A stretch of DNA of 33,419 nucleotides from Spirochaetota bacterium (GTDB lineage: Bacteria; Spirochaetota; Spirochaetia; ARS1246), in assembly GCA_024275515.1 (NCBI GenBank), contig JAJRYZ010000006.1, positions 1 to 33,419 on the forward strand. Reading direction: 5' to 3'. The notes below the pieces were generated by a model. The model ran no database searches. It was not told where the DNA came from and worked only from the letters and a program-made list of their open reading frames with translations. The translations under genes were made by a program, and so were the position numbers. This document shows positions 1-8,149 of this stretch, one piece after another. The first letter of the stretch is position 1. Each line of letters starts with the position of its first letter.

Positions 1-102
1 CGGTGCGGGCGCCGAGCCCGGCGAAATAGCCGCACGGGTGGCGCCGTGTGGGGAGCGATCGAAGTCTCATGCGCGGCGCCGCACGCACGGAGAGGAGGCC
101 GG

Positions 103-132
103 TTGACGCCTCGGCCGGCTACGCCCTATAAA
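103..132 (+). promoter_or_regulatory. Predicted sigma70-type promoter of pfp
   Basis: TTGACG at 103-108 and TATAAA at 127-132 are separated by 18 bases, close to the sigma70 consensus. Transcription would start near 139, about 45 bases before the pfp ATG. A G-rich run at 171-176 lies 8 bases before that ATG and could act as ribosome binding site. Bases 1-102 hold no gene I can recognise. This is prediction by eye only. Confidence 0.5.
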
Positions 133-184
133 CGTCAACAGATCGACGATCACGCGACGACAATCCACTCGGGGGGCACTGGAC

Positions 185-1840
185 ATGGATATCTCAGTAT
201 TGCAGAAGGCACGATACGCGTACAGACCGGGACTGCCGGCGATCCTCACGGCGCCGATATCGTCGATCGGCGTCGAGGCGGGGAACGAGACCGAAGCGGT
301 CGACGATCAAACCGCATTGCGCAAGCGCTTCGAACACACCTACGGCAAACCGGTGGTCCGTTTCGTGCCCGGCGGGAACACGATCACGGAACGACCCAGG
401 CAGGTGGGCGTCGTACTTTCGGGCGGACAGGCGCCCGGGGGGCACAACGTCATCGCAGGTCTGTTCGACGCGCTCAAGAAGGCGAACGCCGACTCTCGCC
501 TGTTCGGTTTTCTCGGCGGACCTCAGGGGATTCTCGACGACGACGCGATCGAGATCACCGGCGTCTACGTCGATGAGTTTCGAAACACCGGCGGATTCGA
601 CATTATCGGCTCGGGGCGAACGAAAATCGAGAGCGACGATCAGTTCACAAAAGCGCTCGACGTGTGTCGATCCCGCGCGCTCGATGCGCTCGTTGTGATC
701 GGAGGAGACGACTCGAACACGAACGCAGCGCTGCTCGCCGAGTATTTCATCTCGCGCGGCGCCGAGATATCCGTCGTCGGAGTACCGAAAACGATCGACG
801 GGGACCTCAAGAACGATCAGATCGAAGTCTCTTTCGGGTTCGACACGGCGACCAAAACATACGCCGAGCTGATCGGAAACATCGAACGCGATGCGAACTC
901 GGCGAAGAAGTATTGGCACTTCATCAAGCTGATGGGACGATCGGCCTCGCACATCTGTCTCGAGTGCGCACTACAAACCCACCCCAACATCGCCGTCGTC
1001 TCCGAGGAGGTCGAAGCCCACCGGAAAACTCTCGGAGAAGTGGTCGATGAGATCGTATCGGTGATCGTGCAGCGCGCCGAAAACGGCGACAACTTCGGCG
1101 TGGTTCTCGTTCCCGAGGGACTGATCGAGTTTATTCCCGAAATGAAGACTCTGATCTCCGAGCTCAACCGTCTGCTCGCCGAGCATACCGCCTACTACGC
1201 CTCGCTACACACCTTCGAGGACCAGAGCGAATGGATCAACAAGAACCTGAGCCGTGATTCTTCCTACGTTTTTTCGTCCTTGCCCAACAACATTCAGCGG
1301 CAGTTGTTGATGGATCGCGACCCGCACGGAAACGTCCAGGTATCCCGAATCGAAACCGAGAAACTTCTGATAGAAATGTGTGAAGATCGGCTTGCCGAGC
1401 TGAAGAGCGAAGGGAAATACTCGGGGAGATTCAGCTCGCAGAGCCACTTCCTCGGTTACGAGGGACGTTGCGCGTTTCCGTCGAACTTCGATGCGGACTA
1501 CTGCTATTCGCTCGGCTACAACGCGTTTCTTCTCTCCGCCTTCGGCCTTACCGGATACATCTCATCGATTCGACGGCTCTCGCGGCCGGCTTCCGAATGG
1601 GAAGCCGGCGGCTGTCCGCTGACGATGATGATGAACATGGAGCAACGACACGGAGCGCTCAAGCCGGTCATCCGCAAAGCGCTTGTCGACCTCGAAGGCG
1701 CTCCGTTTCGAATGTTCGCCCGACATCGACAGGAGTGGGCGATAAACACCCGCTATCACTATCCGGGCGCCATCCAGTACTACGGTCCCGATGAGGTGTG
1801 CAACCTTCCGACGGCTACTCTCAGGCTCGAGCATTCTTGA
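185..1840 (+). CDS. pfp: Diphosphate--fructose-6-phosphate 1-phosphotransferase (PPi-dependent phosphofructokinase)
   Basis: This cytoplasmic enzyme phosphorylates fructose 6-phosphate with pyrophosphate instead of ATP and works reversibly in glycolysis and gluconeogenesis. At 551 aa it matches the long clade found in spirochaetes and plant beta subunits, not the ~320-aa [19 protein letters not shown] at about residues 78-90 is the phosphate-binding loop. GGDDSNTNA at 173-181 has the second Asp that marks PPi use; ATP enzymes have [14 protein letters not shown] at 201-210 carries the Lys typical of PPi-PFKs. A third conserved block, around [10 protein letters not shown], follows. The ATG at 185 has a predicted promoter upstream. 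A PfkB-family sugar kinase follows 18 bases downstream on the same strand, so the two are probably cotranscribed. Confidence 0.96.
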   Translation: MDISVLQKARYAYRPGLPAILTAPISSIGVEAGNETEAVDDQTALRKRFEHTYGKPVVRFVPGGNTITERPRQVGVVLSGGQAPGGHNVIAGLFDALKKANADSRLFGFLGGPQGILDDDAIEITGVYVDEFRNTGGFDIIGSGRTKIESDDQFTKALDVCRSRALDALVVIGGDDSNTNAALLAEYFISRGAEISVVGVPKTIDGDLKNDQIEVSFGFDTATKTYAELIGNIERDANSAKKYWHFIKLMGRSASHICLECALQTHPNIAVVSEEVEAHRKTLGEVVDEIVSVIVQRAENGDNFGVVLVPEGLIEFIPEMKTLISELNRLLAEHTAYYASLHTFEDQSEWINKNLSRDSSYVFSSLPNNIQRQLLMDRDPHGNVQVSRIETEKLLIEMCEDRLAELKSEGKYSGRFSSQSHFLGYEGRCAFPSNFDADYCYSLGYNAFLLSAFGLTGYISSIRRLSRPASEWEAGGCPLTMMMNMEQRHGALKPVIRKALVDLEGAPFRMFARHRQEWAINTRYHYPGAIQYYGPDEVCNLPTATLRLEHS

Positions 1841-1858
1841 ACGGAATCGGGCGATAGG

Positions 1859-2803
1859 ATGATACTGGTAGTCGGCGAGAACAGCGCCTGGCAGAAGACC
1901 TATCTCGCCGATACGGTCCGTCGGGGAGCGGTCAATCGAATGAGGCGGTCTTACGCCTCGGCCGCGGGCAAGGGAGCGAACGTCTGCCGGGTGCTCGGGT
2001 TCCTCGGTGTTGAATCGAAGCTCATCGCGTACGCGGGAGGAGCGACGGGAAGCCGTTTTCGCGACGCGTGCGAAGCGGACGGGATCGAAGCGGTTTTCGT
2101 ACGCATCGAGGCGGAAACCCGGTTCTGCACGACGATCATCGAGAACGACCGCACGACCACCGAAATCATCGAACCGCCCCCTGCGGTGACCGAGACGGAA
2201 AGCTCAATGTTTCATTCGGTCGTCGAGTCCTCGCTCGCCGAGGCGTCTCTGCTGGTCGTTTCGGGGACCGCCGTCGGAGCGGAGCCCGCCGACCGGTACC
2301 GCGAGTTCATCGAGGCCGCTCACGGCCTCTCGATTCCTGTCCTTCTCGATTCCTACCGCGTTCACGGGAAGGCGGCCCTCGCCGCTTCTCCGGAAGTAGT
2401 CAAGATAAACGAAGTGGAGCTTGCCGAGTTGACCGGGCTTCCCGCCGACTCGCTGGACAACCGCGCCAGGGCCTCCGCGTTTCTCCGCAAACGTTACCGC
2501 GTGCGCTGGGTAATCGTGACGCGCGGTGGTCGGGGCGCGGAGGGGTTTTGCGCCGGACGGGCCCTTCGCGCGACCGCGCCCCGGGTGGAAATCGTCAACA
2601 GCATCGGAAGCGGAGACGCGTTTACCGCCGGCGTGGCCGCGACCGTCAAAGCCGCCGGGGTGGTCGATGCGGCCGACATCGCCGAGGCGGTTCGCATCGG
2701 AGCGGCGCTCGGCACGGCGAACTGCCTCGACATCAAACCCGGTCGGATCGATCGCGATCTCTACGAGCGGATTCTGTCCGAGGTGCGGGTCGTCGAAGCA
2801 TAG
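1859..2803 (+). CDS. PfkB-family sugar kinase, 1-phosphofructokinase/tagatose-6-phosphate kinase-like
   Basis: This is a 314-aa ribokinase-superfamily kinase that transfers phosphate from ATP to a sugar or sugar phosphate. The N-terminal PfkB signature around GKGANVCRVLGFLG (residues 38-50) and the C-terminal signature GSGDAF (250-255, catalytic base D253) are both intact. TRGGRGAEGF (221-230) is the ATP-site strand and turn. The GKGxNVxRxL form of the first motif is that of the 1-phosphofructokinase/LacC branch, so the substrate is probably a hexose phosphate, but it cannot be fixed from sequence. The start is the ATG at 1859, 18 bases after pfp, with only a weak ribosome binding site, which suggests translational coupling. 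Its stop lies 7 bases from the stop of the convergent gene. Confidence 0.85.
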   Translation: MILVVGENSAWQKTYLADTVRRGAVNRMRRSYASAAGKGANVCRVLGFLGVESKLIAYAGGATGSRFRDACEADGIEAVFVRIEAETRFCTTIIENDRTTTEIIEPPPAVTETESSMFHSVVESSLAEASLLVVSGTAVGAEPADRYREFIEAAHGLSIPVLLDSYRVHGKAALAASPEVVKINEVELAELTGLPADSLDNRARASAFLRKRYRVRWVIVTRGGRGAEGFCAGRALRATAPRVEIVNSIGSGDAFTAGVAATVKAAGVVDAADIAEAVRIGAALGTANCLDIKPGRIDRDLYERILSEVRVVEA

Positions 2804-2810
2804 CGGCGCG

Positions 2811-4133
2811 TCAACCGAAATAGTCGGACGAGCTCACGATTTCGGTCGCCGCCGATTCGAGCCGCCCGGATTCGTAGGCGAGATCGAGAATCGTATACCT
2901 GCTTCGGAGCATCCCCGCCGCAGGGAAAGTCGCCGCGAGAGTCGCGGCGTCGATTCCTATCTCCTCAGGCCTCGAAGGGCAGCCGGCTTCGGCGAAACGT
3001 CTGCGGAGCTCGGCGAAAGGAAGCAGCCTTTCTTCCACACGTCCGCGAAGACGATCCCACTCGAGCTCGGCAAGTCTTCGCTCAAGCGCGTCGACCGTAA
3101 CGTACTTTTTCCGGCATTCGGAGATTATCCTTTCAACCCCGCCGGCGGCGCCGAAAAGACCGCGTATTTCTCTTTCGCGCTCTTCCCACCGAGGCCAGTC
3201 CGCGAGCCGTTCTTCCCGCTCGCGTTTCGAAGGCGGACGCCGAAGCACGATCTCCATCAACGCCGTGCACGCCAGCGTGGCGACCGCCACCTTGAATCCA
3301 TGAGAGACCGGTCTTCCCTCGTGCCGATGATGGTTCATCTCCCAGACGTGACTCATCAAGTGCTCGGCGCCCGAAGCGGGCCTCGATCGCCGCAGGTACT
3401 GCATTCCTATTCCGGTCAACGTAAGCCCGTACATAACCCGATCGAGCGAATCGACCTCTCCTCGCGCCACGTGTTTCGGTCCGGAAAGCCAATCGAGAAG
3501 GTCGAGTTGAATCATCCGCCAACAAACCGGATCGATCGGGTCGACCCCCACTTCCTCGGCGATGATCCAATCGGCGCCGGCGGTGATTTTGCTCGATAGA
3601 TCGGCATACCCGGAGCGAAGCATCTGCGGAGGCGCCGATGCGAGCACGCGGCCGTCGGCAAGGACCGTCGCCGGAGCTCTGCAGTAGAGGCTTTCTTTGA
3701 ACCCGTCGACGACCATCGATGCGCCCGGCGACGTGTAGCCGTCTACCGACGCCGCAGTCGCCACGATCATGTACCGGATCTTCTCCTCGTACGCGGCGAC
3801 CTTGACGATATCGTTGAGCGTCCCGGAACCGACCGCGACGAGTCCGCAGAGATCGGCGTCGATTCTCGCGCGTAGGTCCGCTACATACGCATAGTCGGGC
3901 TCGAGCACTCCGGCGCCGGAGAAAACGTACGGTTCGTCGACCTCGACACCGGCCGAGCGCAGAATGTCGGCAAGACGGGCGCCGGCGGCGCGCCAGGTGT
4001 TTTCGTCGGCAACGATCAGCGCCCGGCGCCCGGGGAACAGGCTGCGAAACAGCGCGGGTGCGTTCGTTTCAAGCGCTCCGGAGACGAAAGCCTCCGTGTC
4101 GGTCGCGTACGACAGTGCTTCTTCTCGGGTCAT
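2811..4133 (-). CDS. egsA: sn-glycerol-1-phosphate dehydrogenase (AraM/EgsA type)
   Basis: Members interconvert dihydroxyacetone phosphate and sn-glycerol 1-phosphate with NAD(P)H. In archaea this makes the ether-lipid backbone; in Bacillus the AraM/EgsA enzyme feeds heptaprenylglyceryl phosphate. The 440-aa protein has the glycine-rich cofactor loop VGSGTLNDIVK (101-111). It also has the TAASVDGYTS substrate block (126-135). The metal ligands expected for the family are present: D178 in GYADLSSK, H258 in GAEHLMSH and H278 in VSHGF. The ATG overlaps the stop of the upstream alcohol dehydrogenase by 4 bases (4130-4133), so the two are translated together. I see no geranylgeranylglyceryl phosphate synthase (PcrB) gene nearby, so whether the product goes to lipids or to polyol metabolism is open. 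Confidence 0.88.
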   Translation of the reverse strand: MTREEALSYATDTEAFVSGALETNAPALFRSLFPGRRALIVADENTWRAAGARLADILRSAGVEVDEPYVFSGAGVLEPDYAYVADLRARIDADLCGLVAVGSGTLNDIVKVAAYEEKIRYMIVATAASVDGYTSPGASMVVDGFKESLYCRAPATVLADGRVLASAPPQMLRSGYADLSSKITAGADWIIAEEVGVDPIDPVCWRMIQLDLLDWLSGPKHVARGEVDSLDRVMYGLTLTGIGMQYLRRSRPASGAEHLMSHVWEMNHHRHEGRPVSHGFKVAVATLACTALMEIVLRRPPSKREREERLADWPRWEEREREIRGLFGAAGGVERIISECRKKYVTVDALERRLAELEWDRLRGRVEERLLPFAELRRRFAEAGCPSRPEEIGIDAATLAATFPAAGMLRSRYTILDLAYESGRLESAATEIVSSSDYFG

Positions 4134-5332
4134 CCTTCCTCCCGCCGGGCCGCTTCGAGTATCGCCGCAACATCGCTCGAATCAAGCCGACAAGGCGTGT
4201 TCTTCGGCGACGCGCTTCGAGCGACCGTGTCGAGCATCGCGCTCCGGTAACCCAACGAGTCGAGCGATCGAAGACGCGTCGCGACTCTCCATTCCGACAG
4301 CGCGTCGGCAAGACGGGCCGAAGCGTCCGCATCACACGCCTCGGCGACGGCCGGGTCCGTGGCGCGCAGGAGTATTCGCGCCGCCTCCGCGTACCGTGCA
4401 AGCGAGGCGCGCGCCTCGCGGCCGTCTGTGGCGGCGAGCTTCTCCGCGACGAGGCGAACCGCCGGGCCGACAAGCGCTGCGCACAGCGCCCCGTGTGGCG
4501 CCGCGACGAGCGAGCCGAGCGGCGAAGCGAGCCCGTGTACGATCCCAAGACCCGCGTTCGCCAGAGCTATCCCCGAAAGGTACGCCGCGTACGCCATACC
4601 GAATCTCGCTTCGACATCGTCGGGCCGGTCCACGACTCGCGCGAACGACGATCCCGCCGCCGCAAGTCCCTCGCGGCACAGCGCATCGGAAAGCGGCGTC
4701 GCGCCGGTTGAGACGAAAGCTTCGACAAGCTGCGTAATCGCGTCGAGTCCCGAGGCGGCGGTCACCGCGGGCGGGCAGCTGAGTTGAAGCACGGGGTCGA
4801 GGACCGCGACATCCGGTACATAGGCGTCGTGACGCAACGATTTCTTGTAAGACCCGACCCTGGTGACGACGGCGTTCTTCGTCGCTTCGGACCCCGTCCC
4901 GGCGGTGGTGGGGACGGCGAACAACGGAGCGCGCGCAGGTGGGGGCGGGCGCGTTCCGACCCCTTCAAGGAACTCCTCGATCGACCCGCCGTCGTCGGCG
5001 CGCAACATCGCCGCGACCGCTTTACCGGTGTCGAGCACGCTCCCGCCCCCGACGGCGAGAACCAGACTCGGCGGGTCGGGTTTTAGCTCCGCCGAGATCG
5101 AATCGATCAGCGAGGGCGACGGCTCGCCTTTCACCGTAAAATGACGCACCCGCCCGCCGCCGGATGCATACTCCTCGACGGCGATGTGGAACTTCGAACC
5201 CGGGAACCAGCCGGCGCCGCTCAAGAGTGCAATGTCGGTCGGACTCTCCGATTCCATCCGCGTGAACAATTCGTCAAAGCTCCCGGGCCCGGCCAGCAAC
5301 TCCGGCGTGCGAGAGAAAGAGAACGGTTTCAT
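4130..5332 (-). CDS. Iron-containing (group III) alcohol dehydrogenase
   Basis: This is a 400-aa NAD(P)-dependent alcohol/aldehyde oxidoreductase. The cofactor loop GGGSVLDTGKA and the PTTAGTGSEATKNAVV block are classic for the family. Metal positions, compared with E. coli FucO, read D197, Q201, H266 (GIVHGLASPLG) and H280 (PHG). The second ligand, normally His in DAxTHAxE, is Gln here (DAITQLVE), a substitution I believe occurs in some subfamilies. I chose the ATG at 5332, giving MKPFSFSRTP, a family-like N-terminus. A GTG at 5380 would add 16 atypical residues. The gene overlaps the glycerol-1-phosphate dehydrogenase start by 4 bases. Lactaldehyde, butanol-like or polyol substrates are all possible; the sequence does not decide. 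Confidence 0.88.
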   Translation of the reverse strand: MKPFSFSRTPELLAGPGSFDELFTRMESESPTDIALLSGAGWFPGSKFHIAVEEYASGGGRVRHFTVKGEPSPSLIDSISAELKPDPPSLVLAVGGGSVLDTGKAVAAMLRADDGGSIEEFLEGVGTRPPPPARAPLFAVPTTAGTGSEATKNAVVTRVGSYKKSLRHDAYVPDVAVLDPVLQLSCPPAVTAASGLDAITQLVEAFVSTGATPLSDALCREGLAAAGSSFARVVDRPDDVEARFGMAYAAYLSGIALANAGLGIVHGLASPLGSLVAAPHGALCAALVGPAVRLVAEKLAATDGREARASLARYAEAARILLRATDPAVAEACDADASARLADALSEWRVATRLRSLDSLGYRSAMLDTVARSASPKNTPCRLDSSDVAAILEAARREEG

Positions 5333-5433
5333 CGCTACAGAGTATCGATTCGGGAATCGCGTTTCCACCCCGGCGCACACACCGAGTCCGCCGCGGTGAA
5401 GCCCCCGGCGATGTGGTGTATCATCGACCGATC

Positions 5434-5925
5434 ATGTCGAAACGAAGCTACGCTCGTCCCACGTGGGACGAGTATTTCATGGAAGTCGCCGACGCCATTT
5501 CCAAGCGAGCCACCTGCGACCGCGGCAGAAGCGGGTGCGTTATCGCGAAGGACAAGCAGCTGCTCGTAACCGGGTACGTCGGGTCTCCGCAGGGACTTCC
5601 CCATTGCGACGACGTCGGCCACCAGATGAAGAGAATCATCCACGAGGACGGCGCGATCACCCGGCATTGCGTACGAACGGTGCACGCCGAACAGAACGCG
5701 ATCTGCCAGGCCGCCAAGCGTGGGATCGCGATCGACGGAGCCACGCTCTACTGCAGGATGACGCCGTGCCGGACCTGCGCCATGCTCATTATCAACTGCG
5801 GCATCGTACGCGTCGTATGCGAAAAAAAGTACCACGCCGGAGCGGAGTCGGAGCGAATGTTCGAAGAAGCCGGAATTGAGCTCGAGTTCCGATCCGATGA
5901 AACGGTTTCCTACCAAAACCAGTGA
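5434..5925 (+). CDS. comEB: Deoxycytidylate (dCMP) deaminase
   Basis: This 163-aa cytoplasmic zinc enzyme converts dCMP to dUMP, the precursor for thymidylate synthesis. It belongs to the CDA/ComEB family. The zinc and proton-shuttle motif HAEQNAI (H84, E86) is followed by TPCRTCAMLI with ligands C112 and C115. Further N-terminal, GYVGSPQGLPHC (48-58) and the H in RHCVRTVHAE match ComEB enzymes. Length is typical. The ATG at 5434 (MSKRSYARPTWDEYF) is preferred over an in-frame GTG at 5413. No strong ribosome binding site is visible before either. It is divergent from the alcohol dehydrogenase; the 101-base gap includes a perfect 6-base stem at 5346-5359. Confidence 0.93.
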   Translation: MSKRSYARPTWDEYFMEVADAISKRATCDRGRSGCVIAKDKQLLVTGYVGSPQGLPHCDDVGHQMKRIIHEDGAITRHCVRTVHAEQNAICQAAKRGIAIDGATLYCRMTPCRTCAMLIINCGIVRVVCEKKYHAGAESERMFEEAGIELEFRSDETVSYQNQ

Positions 5926-5960
5926 TCCGGCCCGACCGCGCATGTCGCCGGCGAACGATC

Positions 5961-5989
5961 TTGCGTCGGTGGATAGGCGCGCTTACAAT
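5961..5989 (+). promoter_or_regulatory. Predicted promoter of the secreted 229-aa protein
   Basis: TTGCGT at 5961-5966, a 17-base spacer and TACAAT at 5984-5989 give a reasonable sigma70-like promoter. Transcription would begin near 5996, just ahead of the AAGGAG ribosome binding site at 6009-6014 that serves the ATG at 6021. This suggests the secreted protein has its own promoter despite the dCMP deaminase gene immediately upstream. Confidence 0.45.
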
Positions 5990-6020
5990 AAGACATTCAG
6001 ACGGAACGAAGGAGTTGGAC

Positions 6021-6710
6021 ATGATCATGAAAAGAGTCGCCACGCCATGTATCGTCGTGCTGCTGCTCGCGGTCGCGACGGGAACTTCCGCCCAAACCGC
6101 CGTCTATCGCCATTCCTTCTCAACCTCGGCGGAACTTCCCAAAGCCGCCGGAGTATGGCAGATACGCGGCGGACGACTTCACCAGAGCGACGTGACGGAG
6201 CGCCTCGCCAAGATAAACGTCCCGGTCCCGCAATCCGGCGAGATGCAATACGCATTCGACGTGCGCTATGAAGGCGGCGGAATCGAAGACATGATGGGCG
6301 GCTTCGGAATCCACGTCTTCGTCGACGAGGCATACGACGGTAGAAGCTGGGGTAACGGAAACTCGTATCTTCTCTGGCTGAACTACGATCCGAACGCGTC
6401 CTACGGATCGAAAGGCTTTATGGCCCAGATCTACCGGAGCTACTCGCCCACCGGGATGGAGCTTGTCGCCGAGTACGATCTGAACGCCTTCGCGCGCTAT
6501 CTGTCGACCGACAACGCGAAAACGATCGTCAGGGCCCGCATAAAGGTCGACGCACAAACGGGGTCGGTATGGGTCGAGGACCCGACGCTGCGCGGTTACG
6601 GATACAGGTTCGACCTCGGGGAACCGCTCGGGTCGGGCAACTACGTCTCGCTCAGAACGAACAGCCTGGCGCTCAGCTTCGACAACATAGAGATCACCAA
6701 ACTGCGCTGA
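6021..6710 (+). CDS. Secreted protein of unknown function, lectin/LamG-like fold likely
   Basis: This 229-aa protein has a clear export signal: Lys-Arg, a hydrophobic core (IVVLLLAVATG) and a probable cleavage after TSAQ near residue 25. The mature part is rich in aromatic beta-strand segments, such as VWQIRGGRLHQ, MQYAFDVRYEGGG and YLLWLNYDP, and ends with LALSFDNIEITKLR. That ending is typical of concanavalin-like sandwich domains, in which a final strand reports a small difference in a buried ligand-binding sheet. I do not recognise a family with certainty. AAGGAG at 6009-6014 sits 6 bases before the ATG at 6021 and decides this start over longer in-frame options. A role in binding a carbohydrate or in the periplasm is a guess from fold only. 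Confidence 0.75.
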   Translation: MIMKRVATPCIVVLLLAVATGTSAQTAVYRHSFSTSAELPKAAGVWQIRGGRLHQSDVTERLAKINVPVPQSGEMQYAFDVRYEGGGIEDMMGGFGIHVFVDEAYDGRSWGNGNSYLLWLNYDPNASYGSKGFMAQIYRSYSPTGMELVAEYDLNAFARYLSTDNAKTIVRARIKVDAQTGSVWVEDPTLRGYGYRFDLGEPLGSGNYVSLRTNSLALSFDNIEITKLR

Positions 6711-6770
6711 GCCGGCGACTCGACGCCACGGCGTATATCGAAGAGGCGTCCTACCGGGCGATCGGCGCGC

Positions 6771-6971
6771 TCACGAGGAGATTACCGCGATCTCTTCCTG
6801 CTTTTTCCCGTGAGCTATCGCCGCCTTGCACTGTTTGCACACCTCGTGCTTCTTGTCGCCGACCTGCACCTCGTAGAGCAGTTTGACCCCCGTACGTTTG
6901 CAGACCGGGCACGTGCCTCTTCCTTTTTTCGTCAGTTCGTCTATTCCGTGGCCTCGATGCGCTTTCGACAT
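6771..6971 (-). CDS. Small zinc-ribbon-like protein, 66 aa
   Basis: This is a short basic protein starting MSKAHRGHGI. It has two knuckles, CPVC at 21-24 and CKQC at 45-48, separated by 20 residues including the strand VKLLYEVQV, so it very likely folds as a single zinc ribbon. I associate similar small proteins with spirochaetes, but no function is known to me; nucleic-acid or ribosome binding would suit the basic character. The ATG at 6971 has an AAGGGG ribosome binding site 5 bases upstream and is preferred over an in-frame GTG two codons earlier. A promoter is visible at 7008-7036. The gene faces the secreted protein gene convergently. Confidence 0.8.
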   Translation of the reverse strand: MSKAHRGHGIDELTKKGRGTCPVCKRTGVKLLYEVQVGDKKHEVCKQCKAAIAHGKKQEEIAVISS

Positions 6972-7007
6972 TCCCACCCCTTCGTTTTCGTTGAGTTAAG
7001 ACACTAC

Positions 7008-7036
7008 TATATAACGCCGCCGCGCCGCGAGGTCAA
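7008..7036 (-). promoter_or_regulatory. Predicted promoter of the 66-aa zinc-ribbon gene
   Basis: On the minus strand TTGACC (7036-7031) and TATATA (7013-7008) are spaced by 17 bases, close to the sigma70 consensus. Transcription would start near 7001 and give a leader of about 30 bases ending in an AAGGGG ribosome binding site before the ATG at 6971. Confidence 0.5.
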
Positions 7037-7372
7037 TACGAACGACCCGACCGGAAGCAAATTCGAAATCTTGCCTGCCGGATGCCGAATTGCCGCCTAC
7101 GGCAACCGAAAAGACGCCGTTTTCGTGACGATTCGGCGATTCTTCCGCCTAAACGGTCGGAAAACGGGCCGGCGAGCGATGCTCGCAGCGTCACATTTCG
7201 AATTCCTGAGGCGACCTCCGGAACCAAATCGGGACGGATCGTGGGGCGCCGCGAGCGGCACGTGGCGACACACCCCGGTGATATAAGCCGCTCCCCGGCG
7301 AGGTCGGGCGTCGCCGTTTCACCGCACCGGCCGCACTTCGCCGGCGATTGTCGAGGAGAAGCGGTTGCGGAA
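7037..7372. other. Non-coding gap with clustered inverted repeats
   Basis: No convincing coding sequence is seen here. The stretch contains TTGCCG/CGGCAA (7090-7095 with 7100-7105), CGAAAA/TTTTCG (7107-7112 with 7120-7125) and CCGTTTTC/GAAAACGG (7117-7124 with 7160-7167). GCGAGC/GCTCGC (7172-7177 with 7181-7186) lies next to these. The second and third pairs share bases and exclude each other. On the minus strand, which is the transcript direction of both flanking genes, the last stem is followed by a short GTTTT. It may include a weak terminator for the nucleosidase gene or a small structured RNA. I match no known RNA family. Confidence 0.35.
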
Positions 7373-8062
7373 TCACACGCGCGCGGCCAGATAGCTCACG
7401 AATTCGGCGATTCGTTCGGCGGCGACCGGAAGAAAAGTCGCGAAATCCCGCGGCGCGGTCCCGTCGGCCTTGTCCGATATCACGCGGGCGAGCAGGAACG
7501 GCACCGCGCCGAAGGATGCGGCGATCGCGGCGCCGGCGCCTTCCATTTCCACCGCAACGCCGCCGAGCTCTCCGGTCAGATAGTCGCGCTCGCGCCTGTC
7601 GGCGGCCGAGAAAAAACGATCTCCCGTCAAAACACGACCGGTCACGCAGCGACCCGTCGAAGGGCGGTAACCACGCGCGACTTTGAAAAGACGCGGGTCC
7701 GAAGCGATCCATCGTATCCGGTCGTAAGGCACCTCGCCCCGGGCAAAACCGAAGACGGTCGCGTCCAGATCGTGCTGAAGACATTCGGTCGCGACGACGA
7801 GGTCGCCGATTTCGAGCGCCGGATCGAGCGCCCCGGCGATACCGACGTAAACCACCGATTCGGGTCGGTACCTGTCGATCACATGCGTCGTTACCGCGGC
7901 GGCGCACGCTTTCCCGACGCCCGACCGCGCGCAGCAGAGCCGCCTCTCGCCGAGCCGCCCCTCGCGAACTACGATCAAGCCCCACCGATGTTCCGACTCG
8001 ACGCGCATCCGTCTGCGAACACCGTCGATTTCACTTTCCATCGCTCCGACAACGGCAATCAT
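7373..8062 (-). CDS. mtnN: 5'-methylthioadenosine/S-adenosylhomocysteine nucleosidase
   Basis: This cytoplasmic hydrolase removes adenine from methylthioadenosine and S-adenosylhomocysteine, by-products of polyamine synthesis and methylation. The 229-aa length is typical. GAMESEI (6-12, with E11 at the E12 position of E. coli), the [11 protein letters not shown] block (71-81), VEMEGAG (171-177, E174) and ISDKAD (195-200, catalytic D197) are all present. A closely related futalosine hydrolase is the main alternative. The ATG at 8062 gives the canonical N-terminus [11 protein letters not shown] and is preceded by GGGAG at a good distance. The gene is divergent from dapL across 87 bases; TATA-like boxes occur there, but no good -35 is seen for either side. 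Confidence 0.92.
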   Translation of the reverse strand: MIAVVGAMESEIDGVRRRMRVESEHRWGLIVVREGRLGERRLCCARSGVGKACAAAVTTHVIDRYRPESVVYVGIAGALDPALEIGDLVVATECLQHDLDATVFGFARGEVPYDRIRWIASDPRLFKVARGYRPSTGRCVTGRVLTGDRFFSAADRRERDYLTGELGGVAVEMEGAGAAIAASFGAVPFLLARVISDKADGTAPRDFATFLPVAAERIAEFVSYLAARV

Positions 8063-8149
8063 GGCGGCTCTCCCGGGTTCACTATACACGGCGCCGAATC
8101 GTCCCGTATACTCGATTCGACAACCTTTATCGATCGACCAGGGATACGG

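Noticed and set aside
8081-8112. Two TATA-like boxes (TATAGT for the nucleosidase, TATACT for dapL)
   Set aside because: Neither has a fair -35 at 16-19 bases, so I did not list promoters.
7082-8149. A 356-codon in-frame extension upstream of dapL
   Set aside because: It overlaps the nucleosidase gene on the other strand and has no homology-like sequence; DapL starts at 8150 with the standard N-terminus and length.
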